This document shows positions 16,180 to 23,190 of a stretch of 64,000 nucleotides of DNA, piece by piece. Source of the stretch: Clostridia bacterium (GTDB taxonomy: Bacteria; Bacillota; Clostridia; Christensenellales; CAG-138). How positions within the stretch are numbered: position 1 is the stretch's first letter; each line of letters begins with the position of its first letter. The notes beneath the pieces are model-generated. The model saw nothing but the letters and a program-made list of their open reading frames with translations, made no database searches and had not been told where the DNA came from. The stretch is from assembly GCA_017509785.1 (NCBI GenBank), contig JAFWOT010000014.1:124001-188000 (forward strand), written 5' to 3'. The translations under genes and the position numbers were made by a program.

Positions 16180-16512
16180 ATGAGTAAATTCAAAGCACAT
16201 TCGCATTATCAGATGTACCGCTCGGACTTCGTTTTTTCCGACTACAGCTTCATCGACGAGGAGGGCACCTTCCGCGCCGTCCTCGACAACAAGATGTGGG
16301 GCAGGATGAACCTCACCGCCTTTTTCACCTTCGAGGACGGACGCAGGATCATGGCCTCCGCCTATCAGGACAACGATTACTACCTCGGCCTGCCGGATAT
16401 CGACATCGGCTCAACGCTGGAGCTCACCTTCCTCAAGGGCAAAAGGAGCGCCCGCATCTGCCTGCGCGGGGTCACGCTCATCGCCCCGCCTCCCGCGGAG
16501 GATGAGGAGTAA
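16180..16512 (+). CDS. hypothetical protein at the end of the mobilization operon
   Basis: 110 residues, strand-rich (FVFSDYSFIDEEGTFRAVLDNKMWGRMNLTAFFTF...), with a compact beta-barrel-like pattern and an acidic tail. No family recognised. AAAGGAG precedes the start. The last ~17 codons and following hairpin recur as a remnant at 60863-60947, so this gene belongs to an element type that has entered the locus more than once. Confidence 0.6.
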   Translation: MSKFKAHSHYQMYRSDFVFSDYSFIDEEGTFRAVLDNKMWGRMNLTAFFTFEDGRRIMASAYQDNDYYLGLPDIDIGSTLELTFLKGKRSARICLRGVTLIAPPPAEDEE

Positions 16513-16521
16513 AGGAATATG

Positions 16522-16547
16522 GGGCTGCGTCCTTCGCGGCGCAGCCC
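16522..16547 (+). terminator. hairpin after the mobilization operon
   Basis: GGGCTGCG and CGCAGCCC with a 10-base loop, 10 bases after the stop codon. There is no strong T-run. A diverged copy with the same stem follows the remnant at 60922-60947. Confidence 0.6.
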
Positions 16548-16611
16548 GGGACAGTCGTCCTTGTCTTCTTTTCAATATAATTCCGCTGTTTTGTTTGTTT
16601 GCGGATTTTGG

Positions 16612-16640
16612 TTGAAATATTGTTTGGATCGTGCTATACT
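16612..16640 (+). promoter_or_regulatory. promoter of the AbiE toxin-antitoxin pair
   Basis: TTGAAA, 17-base spacer, TATACT, 30 bases before the antitoxin start. Confidence 0.75.
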
Positions 16641-16669
16641 GGTATTCAGATAATAAAGAGGTGAGAACG

Positions 16670-17245
16670 ATGGACGACAACAAACTGCTTTCAGCCAACA
16701 AGCGCTGCTATACCGGCGCGGAGCTTCGTGCGCTCGGACTGACGTATTACCGTATAAAAAAGCTTGTTGAAAGCGGCGCGCTCGTGCGACTCGGCAAGTC
16801 CTCGTATGAGAACACTGCTTACAAAGGGGAGTATTCCGCTTACGCGGAGGCTCAGGCCCGATATCCGCAGGCGATCGTCTGTATGCTTACGGCGGCCCGT
16901 GAATACGGACTGACGACATACCTCCCCGACGCCGTGGATCTCGCCATCGGGCGGGACATGAAAGCGCCCGCGCTTGCAAAGGATCCTCATATACGGATAT
17001 GGTACTTTCCGCAGGTCCGCTATGAGACGGGTATCGTCCGCACGGAGAACTCCGCGATCTACGATATCGAAAAAACGGTCGTCGATATCATTTACTACCG
17101 CAACAAGGTGGGGATCGAGGAAACCAAAGAGGTGCTGACGAATTACCTTGCCCGGGCCGACCGCGATCTTGTGAAGCTCCACCGGTATGCCGGGCTGCTT
17201 GGCTGCAGGAAGATACTTGCGACATATTTGGAGGTTCTGCTGTGA
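16670..17245 (+). CDS. abiEi: AbiEi-type antitoxin
   Basis: 191-residue type IV antitoxin and repressor. The N-terminal winged helix (NKRCYTGAELRALGLTYYRIKKLVESGALVRLGKSSYEN) fits the AbiEi_4 domain, and the C-terminal domain (SAIYDIEKTVVDIIYYRNKVG) matches the family. It should repress its own promoter and counter the AbiEii toxin without direct binding. The start at 16670 follows GAGGTGAG. The gene overlaps the toxin by four bases. Confidence 0.85.
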   Translation: MDDNKLLSANKRCYTGAELRALGLTYYRIKKLVESGALVRLGKSSYENTAYKGEYSAYAEAQARYPQAIVCMLTAAREYGLTTYLPDAVDLAIGRDMKAPALAKDPHIRIWYFPQVRYETGIVRTENSAIYDIEKTVVDIIYYRNKVGIEETKEVLTNYLARADRDLVKLHRYAGLLGCRKILATYLEVLL

Positions 17246-18141
17246 ACAATATTGCGTCCGTCAAGGACAGACTTAAAAACAAAGCGGACTCCTCGGGGAA
17301 AACCATGATGGAGCTGCTTACTGCATACGGGCTTGAGAGGACCGTTTATCGCCTCTCTGTATCGAGATTTGCAAACAACTTCACGCTGAAAGGGGCCATA
17401 TTCCTTTATGCCCTGTTTGGCGGCGAATACGCCAGGGCGACCACCGATATCGACCTCGAAGCGCGTCTTATCGGCAACGATCCCGAAGGCATGCGCGCTG
17501 TATTCGAAGAGATCTTTTCGATAGAGGCCGACGATCCACTCCGATTCGACCTCGGCACACTGGAAGTGAAAAGGATAACGGAATTCAAGGAATACCCCGG
17601 GATAAACGTCTCCGTTATGGCCTTCCTCGACAGGACGAGGATCCCCGTATCGATCGATATCGGGTTCGACGACGTGATCTATCCCGGAAGGGTGAGCATG
17701 GACTTTCCCGTGGTCCTCAGCGAGGTCCCGCCGAGGATCTACGCTTACTCCCTCTCCTCCTGTATAGCGGAAAAGTTCGAGGCGATCGTTTCCCTCGCCT
17801 ATGACAATTCAAGACTGAAGGATTTCTATGACCTGTACGTTATCGCCTGCAGCCGCGATATCGACGGAGCCGAGCTGCTCGGCGCGATGAAGGAGACCTT
17901 CACTCACCGCAATGTGCGCACGGACGTCATTGCCGCATTCGAGCCCGATTTCACCGAGGATCCGATCCGCCGCACACGCTGGACAAGCTTCGTCAAAAAG
18001 AAGCGGGCTATGCTTCCGGTCACCTTTGAGGAAACGATCGGCATGATCAGGACCTTCATAGGACCCGTCCTCGACGCAATGAAAAGCGGAGAAGCGTTTG
18101 ATAAGGTTTGGAGGCATGAAATAAGGGAATGGGAAGCGTAA
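17242..18141 (+). CDS. abiEii: AbiEii/AbiGii nucleotidyltransferase toxin
   Basis: 299 residues, GTG start overlapping the antitoxin stop. The nucleotidyltransferase core has LKGA (49-52) and the metal-binding RATTDIDLE (Asp69, Asp71). The later NSRLKDFYDLY block (about 191-201) is characteristic. AbiEii enzymes block growth by transferring nucleotides to cellular targets such as tRNA, and give abortive infection against phage. Together with abiEi it forms the first defence cargo after the mobilization core. Confidence 0.88.
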   Translation: MNNIASVKDRLKNKADSSGKTMMELLTAYGLERTVYRLSVSRFANNFTLKGAIFLYALFGGEYARATTDIDLEARLIGNDPEGMRAVFEEIFSIEADDPLRFDLGTLEVKRITEFKEYPGINVSVMAFLDRTRIPVSIDIGFDDVIYPGRVSMDFPVVLSEVPPRIYAYSLSSCIAEKFEAIVSLAYDNSRLKDFYDLYVIACSRDIDGAELLGAMKETFTHRNVRTDVIAAFEPDFTEDPIRRTRWTSFVKKKRAMLPVTFEETIGMIRTFIGPVLDAMKSGEAFDKVWRHEIREWEA

Positions 18142-18165
18142 TCGACCGAAGCCCCAACATTCATT

Positions 18166-18195
18166 TTGAGCCGCAGCCGATCAGCTGCGGCTCAA
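18166..18195. terminator. hairpin after abiEii
   Basis: TTGAGCCGCAGC and its complement, 12-bp stem and six-base loop, 25 bases past the toxin gene. No T-run. Confidence 0.55.
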
Positions 18196-18258
18196 GCGTT
18201 ATAGAGATAGCGGTCAAAGGATTACAGTCGTCAGATACATTCTACCAATGTATCATCC

Positions 18259-18349
18259 CACAAGATGTTGTGGTTTCTAGACTAAATATAACACAATACA
18301 AGGATTTCTCACAAGATATTGTGGTTCTCTAATTATATATAGCACAACA
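18259..18349. repeat. two ~39-bp direct repeats with inner dyads
   Basis: Copies at 18259-18298 and 18310-18349. Each has CACAAGATRTTGTGG (a CACAA/TTGTG dyad), then an AT-rich stretch and CACAA. They lie just upstream of a strong promoter at 18365, so they are likely operators for an unknown regulator. Confidence 0.6.
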
Positions 18350-18364
18350 TATAGATTTTGGTTG

Positions 18365-18393
18365 TTGACTCTCGATAAAGTTTGCAGTATAAT
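18365..18393 (+). promoter_or_regulatory. strong promoter driving a long leader
   Basis: TTGACT, 17-base spacer, TATAAT. Transcription would begin near 18400, leaving about 270 bases before the YjzC-like gene at 18669. Confidence 0.75.
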
Positions 18394-18470
18394 AGCCCCT
18401 GCGAAGGAGGAATCGGACTAAGTCGCATAGCACACCCGATCCCAACCAAGTATTTCGCAAGAAAGGAGTG

Positions 18471-18524
18471 ATGATTTTTGCTGGGCATTGCAAAAAAGAA
18501 AGCACCTCGATGCTGACAAAATAA
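18471..18524 (+). CDS. possible 17-residue leader peptide
   Basis: ATG preceded at five bases by AAAGGAG. Reads MIFAGHCKKESTSMLTK and ends inside the hairpin at 18502-18535. It could be a leader peptide that couples translation to folding of the leader. No homology claimed. Confidence 0.3.
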   Translation: MIFAGHCKKESTSMLTK

Positions 18525-18535
18525 CATCTTGGTGC
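18502..18535 (+). promoter_or_regulatory. leader hairpin upstream of the YjzC-like gene
   Basis: GCACC..GATG pairs with CATC..GGTGC around a 12-base loop, with an internal 2x2 loop. It overlaps the end of the short frame at 18471. I do not recognise a riboswitch class. Confidence 0.4.
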
Positions 18536-18668
18536 AAATCCCCGAACAGCTATGTTCGAATCGCAATTTCATTATAGATTTGTTTTGGGGAAAAGTCAAC
18601 GGAATCCTGAGATATATTTGGATCCCGGCAATGCCATCATCATCTTATTATGAGAGGAGGTGAAAAAG

Positions 18669-18854
18669 ATGGCATTAAAACCTGGACAAAAGGCCCCCGC
18701 CTCAGGCCAGTATGGCGTTATCGGCCCTAAGGGCGGAAAAACCAACCATGAGGTCACGGTTGTAAAGGGTGAGCACATGCCCCCGACTAAGAAGCCCGGG
18801 CAGACCTATGTGATGGTCGATCCGACAAATAACAAATCTGGTAAAAAAAGATAA
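18669..18854 (+). CDS. YjzC-like small protein
   Basis: 61 residues, basic and glycine/proline-rich: MALKPGQKAPASGQYGVIGP, then an EVTVVKGEHMPPTKKPGQTYVMVD segment. This matches small YjzC-like proteins of Bacillota, whose function is unknown. The ATG at 18669 sits nine bases after AGGAGGTGA; the GTG at 18660 is part of the ribosome site. Transcribed from the promoter at 18365 after a long leader. Confidence 0.75.
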   Translation: MALKPGQKAPASGQYGVIGPKGGKTNHEVTVVKGEHMPPTKKPGQTYVMVDPTNNKSGKKR

Positions 18855-18864
18855 CGGGAACACT

Positions 18865-18894
18865 GAAGGGCTGTGCCGAGCGGCACAGCCCTTC
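18865..18894. terminator. hairpin between convergent genes
   Basis: Perfect 13-bp stem GAAGGGCTGTGCC with a four-base loop, placed between the YjzC-like gene and the convergent acetyltransferase. Works on either strand. Confidence 0.7.
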
Positions 18895-18900
18895 ACGCTA

Positions 18901-19344
18901 TTATTCGATTGTTTTCTCCGTTCTGAAGACCTCGCAGCCATCCCGCTGACCGGTATGCCTGAATCCGAGCTTCAGGGCAATGTGCTTCGTGACTTCCTGC
19001 GCGGGAGAGCACTCGATCACGGCATCCTTTCCTTCCGCAAATGCCCTTTGCATGAGCTCCTTTGTGAGCTCGGTCGCACAGCCCTTCCCCCAATGCTCGG
19101 GGTAAAGCACCCAGCCGATCTCACGGCTCGTTTCGTCGTAATCATGATAGATCACGTAGCCGATGAAAGCGCCGTCATCCTCGACCGCCCAAACGAGAGG
19201 TTCTGTGCACAATCCTGTATGCTCAAGAAAAGCTGCCGTTTTCTCCAAATCGAAAACGGGCTCGATATGCTCCATCACTTTTTCATCCGACAGCAGCCGG
19301 TAAAGCGGCATGAGGTCGGACTTTTTCATCTTTCGGATCAGCAT
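18901..19344 (-). CDS. GNAT-family N-acetyltransferase
   Basis: 147 residues of the RimJ/RimL-like GNAT type. The acetyl-CoA-binding motif A is around IGWVLYPEHWGKGCATELTKELMQ and the C-terminal strand is KLGFRHTGQRDGCEVFRTEK. It acetylates an unknown amine. The start at 19344 follows GAAGGAAC and overlaps the stop of a short upstream frame (TAATG), so translation is coupled to it. Confidence 0.88.
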   Translation of the reverse strand: MLIRKMKKSDLMPLYRLLSDEKVMEHIEPVFDLEKTAAFLEHTGLCTEPLVWAVEDDGAFIGYVIYHDYDETSREIGWVLYPEHWGKGCATELTKELMQRAFAEGKDAVIECSPAQEVTKHIALKLGFRHTGQRDGCEVFRTEKTIE

Positions 19345-19487
19345 TACAGTTCCTTCTTCATGTATCGCGGCTCGAACTCCGCATAGCCGTGCTTGGGATA
19401 GAATGCGTAGGACTCGAACCACTGCTCGCGCGGCTCACCGAGATGAACCTTTGATACTTGTTCTTTAAGATTTTGGGGTTCTCTCAT
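19344..19487 (-). pseudogene. 47-residue remnant with an acetyltransferase-like tail
   Basis: Reads MREPQNLKEQVSKVHLGEPR and then EQWFESYAFYPKHGYAEFEP, ending RYMKKEL. The second part resembles the C-terminal end of a GNAT domain (FY.KHGY..F), joined to an N-terminal start with most of the domain missing. It retains a ribosome site (AAGGAG) and promoter and now leads the GNAT gene. Interpreted as an internally deleted acetyltransferase serving as a translated leader. Confidence 0.55.
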
Positions 19488-19522
19488 TCCGTTTGCTCCT
19501 TCTCAAAGTGCTCTCCATCGAT

Positions 19523-19551
19523 ATTATATCAGAAAACGCATACCATGAAAA
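19523..19551 (-). promoter_or_regulatory. promoter of the GNAT unit
   Basis: Minus-strand TTTTCA, 17-base spacer, TATAAT, 35 bases before the short frame at 19487. Confidence 0.55.
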
Positions 19552-19556
19552 CATTA

Positions 19557-19979
19557 TTAATGATAACGTAGGATCCTTTTGTGCTTCCTTTCTGAATATC
19601 GAAACGTTTTGCTTGCTCCTCCGAAACTGTAAATTACGTACGCGACCACAACGTCGGCCTGATCGACCATGTATTCATTTCGCCTTGAGATCGCATATCT
19701 CCTCGGCACGTTTTCAAACGGAGGATAGAGCGTTTCATCATAAGCGGAAGCATCATAATTCCTATCCAAATACGGTAACACTAACACGGAGCGGATCTGC
19801 GGATACCGCTCCTTTTTCTCACGCACGACTGCCGCCGCCATTGCATCAAACTGCCCGTAACCTCCGAGATAGAAGGTGTCGGCGCCCTCATGAATCAGCC
19901 TATCGACGACCTCTTCCAGCCAGCCCTTGACCTTTTCCGGTTCATGTACTTCCCTGTGTCCGCAAAAAGTTACGGTCAT
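19557..19979 (-). CDS. SLOG-superfamily protein (DUF1273/YpsA-like)
   Basis: 140 residues with a Rossmann-like SLOG fold: MTVTFCGHREVHEPEKVKGW, then FYLGGYGQFDAMAAAVVREK and RRNEYMVDQADVVVAYV, a pattern of proteins proposed to bind nucleotide-derived ligands. The start at 19979 follows GAAGGAGAG. It is transcribed divergently from an XRE regulator with a shared operator region. A truncated, frameshifted paralogue lies at 27222-27602. Confidence 0.8.
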   Translation of the reverse strand: MTVTFCGHREVHEPEKVKGWLEEVVDRLIHEGADTFYLGGYGQFDAMAAAVVREKKERYPQIRSVLVLPYLDRNYDASAYDETLYPPFENVPRRYAISRRNEYMVDQADVVVAYVIYSFGGASKTFRYSERKHKRILRYH

Positions 19980-20000
19980 AATCGTTCTCTCCTTCATTGC

Positions 20001-20068
20001 ACCAACATTCGTTGGTATATAGCCAATGATAATCACCTACAATTGTTCTGTCAAGAACATTCGTAGGT
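20001..20068. promoter_or_regulatory. operator sites between the SLOG and XRE genes
   Basis: Three related half-site pairs: ACCAACATTCGTTGGT (20001-20016), and the 15-base arms ACCTACAATTGTTCT and AGAACATTCGTAGGT (20035-20049, 20054-20068; 13 of 15 complementary). The last overlaps the XRE ribosome site, so binding would block both promoter and translation start. Likely autoregulation by the XRE protein. Confidence 0.65.
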
Positions 20069-20076
20069 GGTGCAAT

Positions 20077-20292
20077 ATGAAAGAGATCTTAGCCCAGCGC
20101 CTGAAGGCGTGCCGTAAAGAAAAAGGCCTTACCCAGATGCAGGTCGCAGTTTACTGCGACATTACCGAGAAGGCCTATCAGAACTATGAACTTATGACTC
20201 GCGAACCCAAACTGGAGATACTGATCCGAATCGCGGATCTGTATGGGGTGTCACTGGATTATCTTGTTGGAAGAAATGAAAATGGAGAATAA
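20077..20292 (+). CDS. small XRE-family repressor
   Basis: 71 residues, almost entirely one Cro/C1-type helix-turn-helix (AQRLKACRKEKGLTQMQVAVYCDITEKAYQNYE...VSLDYLVGR). The start at 20077 lies just after operator half-sites. It overlaps the following DUF5677 gene by 17 bases, so the pair is one unit with a probable regulator/effector relation. Confidence 0.85.
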   Translation: MKEILAQRLKACRKEKGLTQMQVAVYCDITEKAYQNYELMTREPKLEILIRIADLYGVSLDYLVGRNENGE

Positions 20293-21286
20293 GATTAATT
20301 ACAGGAACAGTGGAAGCCTGTTGGAAATTGTTGAAAAAGCATTCAATAGTGCTCATGCAGATCTTACCGAAAAAGGAATGGATAACAAAAATGCGGTCTC
20401 AACGCTCGTTTCTAAGATTGATCCAGCAATGAATGGCTTATATGCTATGGCTTCAGATGGCATGTTCGATTATTTAAGAGAGCATATGTATGAAGCCTAT
20501 TGCCATGCAAACGGGGAAGATGCAGAGTTCCTGTTTCACCACGATACGGTGTGGGGGGATTGCTTTGTGGCATCTCGATTACTGTATGAAATAACCGTTG
20601 AAGCTACAAATTTACATAGCGAATACATCTCGGCAAGTATTTCAAAAAAGGAGTTCCTTCCCCTTCAATACACCTTTCAAGTTATGCAACATCTTCAAGG
20701 AAGGGCCTGCCAAATTTATCTTGAAATACTTGAGTTGGTTAAAGGTGGATTTGCAGATGGAGCTATGGCGAGATGGAGATCGTTGTATGAGTTATGTTGC
20801 ATAGGTCAGTTTATTATAGATAATGGGGAAGCTATTGCGAAAGAATACTTTGAGCAAGCTGAGACCGATGACCAGAGGTATCGCTGGGCGAATAGCATCA
20901 TAGACAAAAACAACAATAAGGTAACAACGTTTAAGCAAATACAAGAATTATGCTCTATTGAACCTGTGTGGATACAGGAGTATAAGTTGGGATGTTTTGT
21001 AACACATGCATCTGCTCAGGGCACATTCAAACGGCTGGGAAATTTTAAAGCACTAAACATGATACCCACAGGAAGATCAGACTATGGAATAGACATCCCT
21101 GCAGGTCATTCCGCATTGTCATTAAGCTGGATATCCAACTTATTGCTCAGCATATTCCCAAACGTTGATAGTTTAACGCATGGAAATGTCATAAGCAAAT
21201 GGAGCAACTACACCGAAAGACTGTATTATGACAAAAAGATAGAAGTATTTGGAGAAAAAGATGAATTAGTCAGCAATCATGAGTGA
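20276..21286 (+). CDS. DUF5677 domain protein
   Basis: 336 residues, AT-rich relative to its neighbours, a sign of recent transfer. The central region (LELVKGGFADGAMARWRSLYELCCIGQFIIDNGE) matches the DUF5677 pattern of helical proteins often found in mobile and defence regions. Function unknown. The start overlaps the XRE gene, either at 20276 or at the second ATG at 20282. It ends in coding sequence with no clear terminator. Confidence 0.7.
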   Translation: MKMENKINYRNSGSLLEIVEKAFNSAHADLTEKGMDNKNAVSTLVSKIDPAMNGLYAMASDGMFDYLREHMYEAYCHANGEDAEFLFHHDTVWGDCFVASRLLYEITVEATNLHSEYISASISKKEFLPLQYTFQVMQHLQGRACQIYLEILELVKGGFADGAMARWRSLYELCCIGQFIIDNGEAIAKEYFEQAETDDQRYRWANSIIDKNNNKVTTFKQIQELCSIEPVWIQEYKLGCFVTHASAQGTFKRLGNFKALNMIPTGRSDYGIDIPAGHSALSLSWISNLLLSIFPNVDSLTHGNVISKWSNYTERLYYDKKIEVFGEKDELVSNHE

Positions 21287-21426
21287 GGTTACTGTAACAT
21301 CTATCTTTCTTGGTTCAACGCAAGAACATGTAATCCAAAACAAGAACTGTCTTAATTGTATACTTTCAACAAATATGTTCCTGTTTCCATGTGGATTCTT
21401 CTTTTTGCTGTAACAAACAAATAACA

Positions 21427-21450
21427 ATGCCGCCCCAGTTGGAGCGGCAT
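21427..21450 (-). terminator. terminator of the toxin-antitoxin-chaperone operon
   Basis: ATGCCGC.CC and GG.GCGGCAT around a short loop, followed on the minus strand by TTGTTATTTGTTTGTT. Confidence 0.65.
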
Positions 21451-21457
21451 ATATCAT

Positions 21458-21865
21458 TTATAATCCCTGATCTTGGCTAGATTCATCTGGGAATAGTTTT
21501 TTCACGTCTATTATCGGGAGAATAATAGGCGGCATAAGCGCGCTCGAAGTTGCATTCGTAATAATACTTCGAACATATGGAAAGAGAATTTGAACTGCAG
21601 TCACATCCATAAATTGTTTATACTGTTCTTTCGGGAAATTAACCAAGTCAAATATTCCAGTTAAGCGAACCTTAATATCGATAGGGAAAGGATTCTCAAC
21701 CGTGTTTTCAATTATCGCTGTTAGCTCGACAAAAGCAACCGTTTCTGAAATCATTCCTGTCTTCCTTGCAAAGACAGGCGACACAGTAAACTCACCCGGC
21801 TGCAAATCATTGTTCTTAATCACGACTTCATTAGTAACAATTTGAACATTAGCCAATGGTTCCAT
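21458..21865 (-). CDS. SecB-like chaperone of a toxin-antitoxin-chaperone module
   Basis: 135 residues with the SecB fold: VAFVELTAIIENTVENPFPI, LTGIFDLVNF and the family hallmark LFPYVRSIITNATSSALMPP followed by IILPI. It is the last gene after HigB and HigA, the order seen in toxin-antitoxin-chaperone (TAC) systems, where the chaperone protects a labile antitoxin. The start at 21865 has GAGGTG upstream and overlaps higA by 17 bases; a longer frame would lie deep inside higA. Clostridia generally lack a housekeeping SecB, which supports a dedicated role. Confidence 0.82.
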   Translation of the reverse strand: MEPLANVQIVTNEVVIKNNDLQPGEFTVSPVFARKTGMISETVAFVELTAIIENTVENPFPIDIKVRLTGIFDLVNFPKEQYKQFMDVTAVQILFPYVRSIITNATSSALMPPIILPIIDVKKLFPDESSQDQGL

Positions 21866-22268
21866 ATGCGCACACCTCGTTAATAGATATGTTTTCTTGT
21901 CTCCAAAGATACGAATCGGTATTCTTGTTGTTCCTGTAATCAAGAATTGAAACAACATTCGACCTGTTATTAGTTATAACCGTTGTTTCTGCTCGGATAG
22001 ACAAGTTCAAACAGTTTGCAATTTTAATCAGCGTATCGACTCGGGGGATAGCCTGAAGCGACTCCATTCTTGCAATTGCGGACTGTTTGATACCACATTT
22101 TTCTGCAAGCTGACGCTGAGTCAGTCCTGCATTGATTCTAGCTGTGACTATAGACTCAATAAGAGTTGATAACTCCGTAGCCGCTTTAACAACCGCCGCT
22201 TCCTCAGGACCAACTGCTGCTACCTTCTCAAGAATTACGTCAAAACGGTTCTCCGTCCTTTTTGCCAT
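21849..22268 (-). CDS. higA: HigA-type antitoxin with a C-terminal extension
   Basis: 139 residues. The XRE helix-turn-helix spans about 41-92 (NAGLTQRQLAEKCGIKQSAI and ARMESLQAIPRVDTLIKIAN). Beyond it is a ~45-residue tail (95-139) ending DSYLWRQENISINEVCAYGT, with aromatic and hydrophobic residues. In TAC systems such a tail (chaperone addiction, ChAD) makes the antitoxin depend on the SecB-like partner. Overlaps higB by 29 bases. It should neutralise HigB and repress the operon. Confidence 0.86.
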   Translation of the reverse strand: MAKRTENRFDVILEKVAAVGPEEAAVVKAATELSTLIESIVTARINAGLTQRQLAEKCGIKQSAIARMESLQAIPRVDTLIKIANCLNLSIRAETTVITNNRSNVVSILDYRNNKNTDSYLWRQENISINEVCAYGTIG

Positions 22269-22620
22269 TTTGATACCTCCTGATATAATCGTTTTTTTCT
22301 TTTATTGCCCTTTCAATTTCGCTTGGCGGAACATCGCTTCGCTTCTTTTCAATAGCGTGTAACAGTACTATAGTATTATCAACAAACGTAAAGAAGAATA
22401 TCCTTGTAGTTTTAGGACGCAATTCGTACACTCCGTCTCTCAATAGCTTGCAGGATCCTCTGAAATGGTTGTTGATATCCAACCCAAATTGACTCAATCT
22501 TTTGATATAGGATTCAATTGCAGCAATATCTATAATCTTATGTTTCTTTGCTAATTGTCCAATATACTTTTCTACTGGAACGTTCCCTGATTCAGTAGAA
22601 TAGTAATTAATCGAATACAA
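22240..22620 (-). CDS. higB: HigB-type toxin (RelE/Gp49 family)
   Basis: 126-residue RelE-superfamily toxin: EKYIGQLAKKHKIIDIAAIESYIKRL, then the core FRGSCKLLRDGVYELRPKTTRIFFF and FVDNTIVLLHAIEKK. Members cut mRNA at the ribosome. It is the first gene of the TAC operon. The apparent start is TTG at 22620 following a G7 tract; no in-frame ATG gives a complete N-terminal strand. The rare start may keep toxin levels low. Confidence 0.88.
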   Translation of the reverse strand: MYSINYYSTESGNVPVEKYIGQLAKKHKIIDIAAIESYIKRLSQFGLDINNHFRGSCKLLRDGVYELRPKTTRIFFFTFVDNTIVLLHAIEKKRSDVPPSEIERAIKEKNDYIRRYQNGKKDGEPF

Positions 22621-22648
22621 TTAAACATCGCCCCCCCATCTCGCAAGC

Positions 22649-22705
22649 TTTGATAACATTTTTGTTATCAAAATTAATTATATCTCATCCCGTTATGGAT
22701 GTCAA
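22649..22705 (-). promoter_or_regulatory. consensus promoter and operator of the TAC operon
   Basis: Minus-strand TTGACA (22700-22705), 17-base spacer and TATAAT (22677-22682): a perfect consensus promoter. Just downstream is a perfect 10-bp palindrome TTTGATAACA-TTTT-TGTTATCAAA (22649-22672), overlapping the predicted start of transcription. HigA is the obvious candidate repressor. Confidence 0.88.
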
Positions 22706-22810
22706 TGCATTTCTTGCAACTAAATTTAGAACTGCCGTAACACTCATTTGATACCTATAGTTTTCAAGAATAAGTAAGCTTTCGGCATCTATATCCACTG
22801 CCTCGATCTG

Positions 22811-23071
22811 ATGACGGACGAGGCGGCGGAGACCGTCGCGGGGCCAGTCTATCTGCGTGTAGGCAGCGCGCTTCTGAATGGGGACGGCGTCGAGGCGGAT
22901 CCGAAAAAGGCTCTCGTCGCCTTCCAGCGCGCGGAGCTGTTCCTTTACGATATGGTCGCCGGCGGCGACGCAATGTACAAAAAGAGCCTGCAGGCCGCGA
23001 TCGACGGGCAGCTGAAGGCGCGGGCAATGCTCGCCGAAGCCCTCCCGGATCGGGAGTGGACGGCGGACTGA
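22811..23071 (+). pseudogene. 3' fragment of a Sel1/TPR-like protein gene
   Basis: 86 codons resembling the last repeat of a Sel1-like protein (YLRVGSALLNGDGVEADPKKALVAFQRAE). It is GC-rich, whereas DNA just upstream is AT-rich and belongs to the TAC promoter. The N-terminal part is missing, and no ribosome site precedes the first ATG. Probably a host-like gene truncated when the TAC module entered. Confidence 0.55.
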
Positions 23072-23129
23072 TGATTCATACGCATACAGCGCAAGTAGGT
23101 GAGAGTGACAATCCTGTCGCTCTTGCCTA

Positions 23130-23158
23130 TTGAAAAATCGCCCTTTTTCTGGTATAAT
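23130..23158 (+). promoter_or_regulatory. promoter of the first WYL regulator
   Basis: TTGAAA, 17-base spacer, TATAAT, 30 bases before the start codon. Confidence 0.78.
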
Positions 23159-23190
23159 CAAGCCATCAAAAATGTTCGGGAGGTTGGAGC

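Noticed and set aside
18333-18599. 88-codon minus-strand frame in the AbiE-YjzC gap
   Set aside because: No ribosome site, and it lies opposite a strong plus-strand promoter and structured leader.
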